NCBI GenBank assembly: GCA_961205875.1
Contig: OY540812.1
Coordinates: 32,435,098-32,499,097, forward strand
Source: Sialis fuliginosa
Lineage: Eukaryota > Arthropoda > Insecta > Megaloptera > Sialidae
Direction: 5' to 3'
Length of the DNA stretch: 64,000 bases
The notes below the pieces were generated by a model. It made no database searches. It was not told the DNA's origin and worked only from the letters and a program-made list of their open reading frames with translations. The position numbers and the translations under genes are program-made. Shown here piece after piece: positions 35,471-44,400 of the stretch (its first letter is position 1; each line of letters begins with the position of its first letter).

Positions 35471-37071
35471 GCTGTAAATGATGCAATACATTTTTAAATA
35501 CATTTATTTCATTTTAAAACTATAAAACTAACCTAAATGACAATTGTTGAAAAATATTAATTATTTGTTGTGGTTAAATGCAATGCTTTAGTGTTCATTT
35601 TGAAAGTATAGCTTCTTAAATATAACATATTAGTAGAACATATGATGTAAAATCAATCGATAAATCGCGATGACACCTCCTTTATACACACATGCACTTA
35701 TAACTGTCAAAAGTGTCAAAAAACATACTTTTTTTTATAAAAAAATATACTATCTACATAATTGCATCGTTGGTTTCAAGCATAACGCAAAAACTAATCT
35801 ATTTTTATATAGATCTAATTGTATTTATTGTTTTCATGAATAAAATTCAGTTTTCTTATGAGCCGTCAGAAACCGAAATGACAATTGTCGAATTGACATT
35901 TGTATCAATGTCCATATTGGATATCAGTGGTACTAAAACTATTTCTTTCATTCCCAAACGTTTTTTTTTTTGCGAAATCATGAAGGCGAAATGTGGGCGA
36001 AATCCATCAAAAAAGAAAAAGCTTTCTACGTGTTAGTTTAAATAATCGAATATTTATATAGTTTTTTTTTTTTTATAAAGTATAGTAGTAAAAGAATACA
36101 TCATTCAATAATTAAAGTCTATATAATCGAAATATACTTTTAACATGAATTAAAAACATCTGCCAAGTAAATACACAGTACTTCCTCGTGCTATATTCAC
36201 CAAAGATAGTTATTAATTATCGAATAATTTTAATAAACACCGATAAAGTATTCTCACGAACTGGTTAACCATTTAATTTTATACACATTTATTTAAAAAT
36301 ATTAATTCGACATTTTTCTAAATATGCGCCTTAATATTTTTTCATATATTTTTTAATTTTTGACAATTTCAATTCAATTTGCTATGCAAATGTCAAAATG
36401 ACATTTAAAACGTCAAAATGATATTTATTATGTCAATTTACTTTGACATATTTAAAAAAACAAATGACGATTTTTTAAAGAAAATTGAGATAAATCTTTG
36501 TAAGGAAATATTTTACAACTAACATTGTGTTGTGGTGACCTATATTATAGAAAATTGAATGCTCTACAAAAAAGATTCTATATAATTTTCACCTAACATG
36601 TGTCGTTCTTGAGTTATCTTGAAAAAATAAATATTTTGGGACGTCACCCCTCCCCCTTACACACAGTGGTTCATGAGTTATGCGTGTGACAAGGATTCAG
36701 GGGACAGACAGACAGACAGACAGACACGGAACGAAAAGTGTTTGTCTTGATCTGAAACGATCACGTAGCTTCTCTTATTTTCGATATTACGAGGAAGCAA
36801 TAATTAATCAATACGAAATATGAATTAGTTTGTGCTGTATGATACAGTTGATCGATCGTTTTCCCAAATTATATCACTATAAATAAAGTATGGGACACTA
36901 GCTAAGGACTTCGTGAAAACTAGGGCCTCGCTACATAGGACTAAAAAAACGCTTTCTCCGACTCGCCTCGGGCCTCAAAATGTCTAGGTACGATTCTGGG
37001 TAGGCCAAAATGAAGGCAAATTCACAACTGATCTTTTCTTGAAAACAGTAATTATAAAATAATGCAACATT
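35471..37071. other. Intergenic region upstream of PEX7
   Basis: It holds the PEX7 leader and promoter by position, with no clear core elements seen. A (GACA)5-like tract lies at about 36707-36726, following a CACCCCTCCCCC block. A 107-codon open frame at 35713-36036 has no recognisable family and no splice or promoter support. Confidence 0.35.
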
Positions 37072-37463
37072 CAGTGGCGTAGATAGGGGGGGGGGGGGAT
37101 CAAGGGGATCAATCTCCCTCCATGAATCTACTTCATGAGAAAACTCAAAGACATTTTTTTAAACTCTTCTAGTATGAACAAAATAGGAAAAATTGAGTAA
37201 ATTAAGAGTAAAAAAAAAGGTTTTCAGTTATTGCTAAATTTTCTGTTTTATTTTTTTAGTAATAAGGAGTAGACTAACTACAGTTTATATAACTATATGA
37301 TCAAAAAAAGGTCATTCAATTCAAAATTATAATAATAATTTTTTCATTTTATTTTGCAAATTTTGGGGGCCCTCAGCCACCTCTTGCCCCGGGGCCCCCG
37401 AGCTTCTAGTAACAGCCCTGGTCATATCCTCCCCCCCATCGCAAAAAGCTATCTACGCCACTG
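37072..37463. mobile_element. 392-bp hAT MITE with perfect 8-bp duplication
   Basis: Ends CAGTGGCGTAGATAG and CTATCTACGCCACTG, flanked by GCAACATT on both sides (37064-37071, 37464-37471). The right part contains GCCCCGGGGCCCCCGAGC, also found inside the element at 60194, so it absorbed part of that family. Confidence 0.9.
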
Positions 37464-37599
37464 GCAACATTTGAAAATTGGTACACATGAGTTTAATTAA
37501 ATGTTGTGCCTTGATAACACTCAAACGTTTTTGTGTCAAAATTTAATGAGACCGACCAATTAAAATTTTTTTCAAAGGTACGTCTCAAAACGACATAGA

Positions 37600-37915
37600 A
37601 ATTATAATGTCCGTTATTATAAAAGAGTTCACAAATTTGCAAGCTTGCAAGCACTTTCAAATGGGGTATCAAACTTATATGACAGTTCTATTGGAGTTTT
37701 TGATAGATAATTTCATGTATAGGAAATAAAAACAAAGGTATATTTACTAAAGTGTATTTACTAATCTTGAATAAAATCGGTAAAAATCAACACTGTGCAT
37801 GAAACTATGTTAAAAACTCAAAGAGAACTGTTATATAAGTTTGATACCTTGTTTGAAAGTGTTTGCAAGCTTGCAAATTTTACTAGCTCCTTTATAATAC
37901 CGGACATATGAATTT
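37600..37915. repeat. Head-to-head pair of the 198-bp repeat family
   Basis: A copy at about 37605-37780 (AATGGGGTATCAAACTTATA, TTTACTAAAGTGTATTTAC) is followed at 37795-37915 by the inverted partial copy (ACTGTTATATAAGTTTGATACC). It matches the arrangement at 1088-1890 without the second direct unit. Confidence 0.65.
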
Positions 37916-38148
37916 TACTTTATAGAATTTACAAAAATATTTTTAAAAACAGTATCTACGTATATTTATAATTACAGAAACATCTTAAGAAAATTATGAA
38001 GCACTTAGAAAGCTTCTGTTTACGCATCAATTACATAATTTCAAAAATCAATCAATCGATGATTTTTGAATTTTTTTTAAATTTCTTCACAATTTTTTTC
38101 CCTATTAATATTGAACTCAATTAACATTAAAAATAGGCCTTCATATCA

Positions 38149-38164
38149 CCCCCCCCCCCCCCCC
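38149..38164. repeat. Poly-C run
   Basis: About 16 uninterrupted C residues upstream of the Arr2 promoter. Other C or G runs are at 9530, 10852, 37088, 53012 and 62167. Confidence 0.8.
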
Positions 38165-38193
38165 TCAACAAAAACCGATGAACGTTTACATAT

Positions 38194-38203
38194 TAATTGA
38201 TTA
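38194..38203. promoter_or_regulatory. Paired-type homeodomain dimer site upstream of Arr2
   Basis: TAATTGATTA is two inverted TAAT half sites spaced by two bases (P2 type), and a further TAATTG follows at once. It lies about 140 bp upstream of the proposed Arr2 start site. Photoreceptor genes in flies use related palindromic sites (RCSI), bound by Pax6 and Pph13-type factors. That it works here is inference. Confidence 0.35.
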
Positions 38204-38304
38204 ATTGCAAAAACACGAGATTCAAATTTTCACTAACGTCATAAAAATAATCCAATTGTAATAATGATATTAACATGAACCCATAGAAAACGATATATTT
38301 TCCA

Positions 38305-38342
38305 TATAAATACACGTACAAGGTGACCATCGCGTATCACTT
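38305..38342 (+). promoter_or_regulatory. Candidate Arr2 core promoter (TATA and Inr)
   Basis: TATAAATA at 38305-38312 is followed by an Inr-like TCACTT with A at 38339, 34 nt from the first T of the TATA box. This would give a leader of about 130 nt within the first exon. Confidence 0.5.
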
Positions 38343-38470
38343 CTGTTACAGAAAGTAACCGAGTTCAATAAATACAAAGTGCTTACGAGTGTATCATTTA
38401 TTTTCAATAAACAAAACTCAAACTATCTTCGTTAAGTTAAAATAAACAAAGGTATAGTGAATCCGCGGAT

Positions 38471-41400
38471 ATGGTTGTTGCAGTCAAGGTCTTCAAGAAG
38501 TCGGCTCCGAATGGGAAGTTCACGATTTATTTGGGAAAGCGCGACTTCATCGATCACCTGACCTACTGCGATCCCGTCGATGGGATTATTGTAGTCGAGG
38601 ATGAATACCTTAAAGGAAGAAAGATATACTGCCAAGTATGTACAAGGTTTTGTTTATGTTCAGTGCTGATCTTACCCCCCTCCTCTTTAAATCTGCCCCT
38701 TATAGTTTCTATTAAATTAAATAATACACTCATCAACAAAATTAAAGGAACACTGGAAAAACGGAGAAACTGTGATTTCTTAGTCAATTAAACTAAATAT
38801 TCACCTTCGGCACGTGTTTTAACTTCACAAGAAGTCTTTATCTGGAACTATCATACTCCTGATGAGGACTTCTTTGGAAGTTGAAACACGTGTCGAGTGA
38901 CATTGTTTTCTTGTGGATAAGGGTAGTTATTTAGTTTAAGTTAAAATTAAAGGAATTTTTTATTCTCCTAAAAAAATGTGCAATATTAAAATATCTGTTA
39001 CTTTCGTAAAAATGATCATAATAAAATTTTTCAGAATGGAAATTAAAGCTTGAAATCTCTACTTAAAGTTTTCTTTAAAAAATATTATTTTAATGTACAT
39101 TTTAATAACTTACAGGCATATAAAGATGCGCGGAAAAATTTCCAATATTTTTACAATTTTGACAACGTGCGCTATTTGTAATACAATTAATTATAGCTAA
39201 AAATTAAACCTTCCATTTGAAAGTTTAGACCCTCAACTTCAAAATGTTTTTTTTTTCTACGTTATTTTTTTGTACTGAGTTACTGAAGTTTTCAGTTTAA
39301 TATTGCACAATTTTTTTGAGGACGGTTTTACAATTTCATTTCTACGTGAAATAATATTGATAATAATCACAAAGTCACTTAAATTCAAAGTCCAGTCAAA
39401 ATAAATCGACAAATATGTAGTTGCTTTTTTAATAAATTAATTTATCTTAATTACGAAATTTTAAAAAAGACGTGTAAACCCATAGTAAAGGCTTAAATTG
39501 TGCTTCTGTTGTAAACTTTTAATATATTGAAATAACTGGTCTGTTCAATATTTAATTTTTATTTATTTCTTTATTCCTTTAAAATAACAAATTTTAAAGG
39601 TGTTTTTTTCTCGAAAAAGTAATTTATAAACTTTTAAATAATAGAAAATTATATCTTATTTTAAGTAAAAATATTTATATAATTTTTAATAATAACATTT
39701 GTAAAATTGTATATTTACTCTACAGATAGAAAAGTGACTTGGGCCAAGAAAATCTTGTTTTATATATAACGAAAACAATATTTTCTTAATATAAGAATAT
39801 ATTCTTAATCCAAGTATATTATTGTTTTTGTCCGACAATATTGCTTTAAAAAGAAACAATAATTTTCTGGATTTAAGAGCAGGGCTTTTTTTGTAATGAA
39901 ACGTTGTAGAACGGCGTTCCGGCACCTTTTTTTCTTAGTATAGGAAAAACTGATTTAAATTTCATTTAAATGATATTTGAATATATTTTTTTTTTAGTAA
40001 AAAGCTTGACAAGAAATGAGTTTCGGCATCCTTTTTTCAAAAAAGCTCTAATTAAGAGTATGTACTTATATTAAGAAAATGTTGTTTTCGTTATACATAT
40101 ATAAAACAAAGATTTTTTGGCCCAAGTCAACTTTTCTGCCCGTGTATAAGTTTAGCTTTAATATGTTTAAGAATCTATGAAAATTTCGTACTATACCCCA
40201 CATTTGATTGAATGGGCTTCGTGACTGTCTCCTGCCCTGATTTCCACAGAGTGCGTCCTAGCCCCCCCTCTCCAATCATCCATGTTTAGTTTGATTTTGT
40301 AACGTATTTTTTTTAACAATATTTAAATCACGTAGAAGATTAAACACAATACAGTAATCCCTCCAATTACGCGCGCGTTGTTTTCATGGAACTAATTAAC
40401 CGCGGTTAATTAGTTCAATGAAAACAACGCGTAAATGAAGCAATAGAAATTGTTCCATTATATTTTTTAAGTCTTTCCACCCCTTTTTCCAAACTTTTAC
40501 AACCGTGTAAAAGTGAATCCACGTAAATGGAAGAATTACTGTACTTATGAGCGTCCTAAGCTGAATGAAACAGTCTGAAAATGAAAAAAAGTCTGTCACT
40601 TTTAATACATTTTTAGAAAAACATGGTTACCTGCATGAGTCGAAATATAAAACCAGGTCTTAACGTTTACGCGATAAATGAAGTTTTGTACTTTAAAAAT
40701 TGTTTTCGGAATAATGGAGTTTGTATGTTAAAATAAACCAATTTTCAAAGTAAACATACATAGGAGATTTGTCCTCTTATTCCGTGTTTACCGTGAAATC
40801 TGTTTTCTTGAATTCTGTTTTAACGTACAAATTTTAAAATCGCATAAATATTTATAAAAAAACATTTTTATTGAGACAAGTCTACTCTACCCATCTTTAT
40901 TCAGCAATGGACACACATCATCATTATAACGTATAAGTTATATTTTTACATGTTATACTTTGAAACTTGGTTTCTTTTTTAAGCGGTTAAATGAACCAAC
41001 AAAGAAATTTATGCTTAAGACCGCCTAACCAAGATTTATTTTTCGACTCGGGTATTTAAAATATTTCAATTATTAACTTTTATTCATCACAAATGCCGAA
41101 AGACGCGTAATTTCTCCGTTTTAATATCGACTCTCGCACTTCCGCTAACTGATTCTGTTTCCGACTAGCTCGTGACCACGTACAGATACGGTCGCGAGGA
41201 AGATGAAGTCATGGGGGTGAAGTTCAGCAAGGAGATGACGCTCGCACGCGAGCAAGTCGTCCCTCTGAAGCGCGCCAAGATGGAGCTCACCTCTGTACAA
41301 GAGAAGCTGCTCAAGAAACTTGGTGCCAATGCGTTCCCGTTCACTTTCAATTTTCCGGAGATGGCCCCGTCTTCGGTCACTTTACAACCCGGCGAAGATG

Positions 41401-44400
41401 ACCAGGGAAAACCTCTTGGTACGTTCATATTGCTAATAGTTTTTTTTATAACAAAACGAATCTAAGCAAATTACTCGTAAATTTGGGGTTTTTGTTGTTA
41501 TTGGTGACTGTTTACATCCAGAAGTCATGAACAAATATACGAATTTTGGTGCATTAAATATTTCATTTATTAAAATTGATTCTCTTACATCCTGAAGAAT
41601 TAACTAAGTACATCGTGTAGTGACCATTTTGTGCGCTAGTGTAAATTTACAATCAGTATAGCTCGACACTCAGAGCAGCTATCACGCTGGTTTTAGTATC
41701 AAGTTATAGATATCGATTAAATCTACGAGGTACAAGTACAAATTAAAACTGTGCATCCCGACACAGCCACACCCATTTTTTCCAAACTTTTTCAATCACG
41801 GATTACTGTATATGTTTTATTTTATTTTATAGGAGTGGAATATTCTATTAAAGCGTACGTAGGCGAAAATGAAGAAGATAAAGGACATAAACGCAGTTCT
41901 GTAACACTCACTGTTAAGAAGGTAAGTCAAAATTTTCAAAAAAAAAATTGTAACTATTTCTATTTTGTTATCCGGGATAATATCCACAAAATCATAGTGA
42001 CTAAAAATATTCAACATGCCCACCCAACAAATGTTTCTTTATATTTAAATTTTCTATCAATATAGGTACTTACTTCAAAATATTTAATTGTTAACATATT
42101 ATGTCAAAAATCATTCGACAAAATATTTGAAAGAATAATATAAATATTAAAATATAAATAATAAAATAAAATATTGAAACTGTAAATTATATAATTCTGT
42201 ATTCCATGGCTAGGTAATATGTTTTTATATATATCTAAATGATATTTATATGCTGACATCATAGAAACAAAACACGACTTGATAAAGATTTATTTAGTCT
42301 TTTGATGTTAAATCTTAGGTTTTCATAAAATATTAATAGCCAGAAAAATTGGTGAAAACCGCATTAAAATCGATTCAGTAATTCCCGAGTCTAAGTTGAT
42401 TAAGACATAGGAAATTTAACATAGGGATAATTAGAAGTGTTGTAGTAACCTTTGGTCTTTAACGATGTGTGATTGGTGCATTTTGAAATGCCGCCACAAT
42501 ATTTAATAAAATAGTCATTAGTATTTTGTTTTCAAATTTATATCTGTCAAAAAATATTATTATAATTTTATCTAGGATGTTTTAATGTATTTTATTCTTT
42601 ATTAAAGTTGAAAACAAAATACTATTGATTAATTTAAAATTTATCAGTTAGTTTCGAAGCAGCATTTCAAAATGCATCAATCACACATCGTTAAAGACCA
42701 AAGGTTACTACAACACTTCTAATTATCCCCATGTTAAATTTACTATGCCTTAACCAACATAGAATACACTGTATAGAGATAATATATTATTTCGTCATAC
42801 AGTAGAGCATCCATATAATGAACTAATTCGTGCGAGGGGGTGTTCGATAAATCCTAAAGCTCATTATATAATAAAGTAGGGTTTCCGCGGACGCGTTTGT
42901 TAAAAACCCGCCGACAAGCTAGTTAGTTTACTCTTACTTCTACTTGTGTACGCAGTACATTAAAAATTTAATTTAATTTTACAGAAATTTTTTTAATAAA
43001 AAAAATAAACTTTCGATAAATATATATTATCAAATGCATTCTCTTCAGCTCCAATTCGCTCCGTCATCTCGAGGCCGTCGTCTACCGAGCTCTCTGGTGA
43101 GCAAGGGATTCACATTCAGCAGCGGCAAGTTAAGTCTGGAGGCCACGCTGGACAAGGAGACATATTACCACGGCGAGCGCATCGCGGCCACTGTCTTGAT
43201 AACGAACAGCTCGCGCAAGTCCGTGCGCGACATTCGCGTCTACGTGGTCCAGCACTGTGAGGTCACCATGGTCAATGCGCAGTTCTCAAAGTACGTCGCC
43301 AGTCTAGAGACCAGGGAGGGGTGCCCCATCACCCCGGGAGCATCTTTCCAAAAGGTATGCGCGCAGTTATTCAATTTTTTAATATACAGTGTCCAAGATA
43401 CGCGTGAAATGCATGGAGATTTCCTAAACGGGAAGAGATACAGTTTCGGTTAAATTAGATGAATTATTTGTATGGAAGGGGTGAGTCTTACTGCATCAAA
43501 AAATATTAATAATTGTATGTGCTTTAGGGCGTTTAGTCGGTATATTAAAAAATCTGAAAATTCGAAATTTTTTTAAATAGTTATAACATTTTTGTGTAGA
43601 ATTGATTGGTGTATTTAGAATTTTTTTGAAATAGTTTATTGTTTTCAAATATTCATTTGTTATTTTGATTGTTGTTATTGTGATTTTTGTTTAACAATTT
43701 TTGTTTTTTCATGGCCTACTTAAATGTTTGTAATAAAATACTTTATAAATATCACTAGTATATAGTACTTCGACTTATTTTCGAAAATAAATATGACAAG
43801 TGACATATTGTTGTAAAGTAGAGTAAAAAAGACGTAAAAAGTACCTATCTACTTTGACAAAAAAGTTATAGCCATTTAAAATAATTCCGAATTTTCAAAT
43901 TTTTGGGTTACCGCCTAAACCACATACAATTAATAATATTATTTGATGTAGTAATACTCACCAGTTCCTTACAAATAATTCATCTCATTTAACCGAATCT
44001 GTATCTCTTACCGTTTAGTAAATCCCCATGCTTTTCACGCTTATCTATAGTACTGGACGTTTTATGAGCAAAGTACATAGGTATATTGTTTTTTTTTTTG
44101 GAATTGACTTGGTTCTTTTTTGAAATTTATGTTACTATAATAAAACATCTTTATAAAATAAATTTAATTACCAAAGTCCGCAAATATGTTTATGTTTTTT
44201 TATCTAGTAATAGACTAAGTAAACCCAGTGATGGACACTTGCAATGATTACAAAATGATACGTACTAACGTACTGCGACACAGGTGCTATGATAATGTAA
44301 TAGTTAATAAATAGATTACACTAATAATTAGTTTAAATGTCCACCATTTGACACCCACTAGCCGAGTGTTATCAAATTAAGCTGTTTTAGAGTTATGTAT

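Noticed and set aside
35713..36036. 107-codon plus-strand frame upstream of PEX7
   Set aside because: Compositionally AT-driven start, no recognised domain, no promoter or poly(A) evidence.
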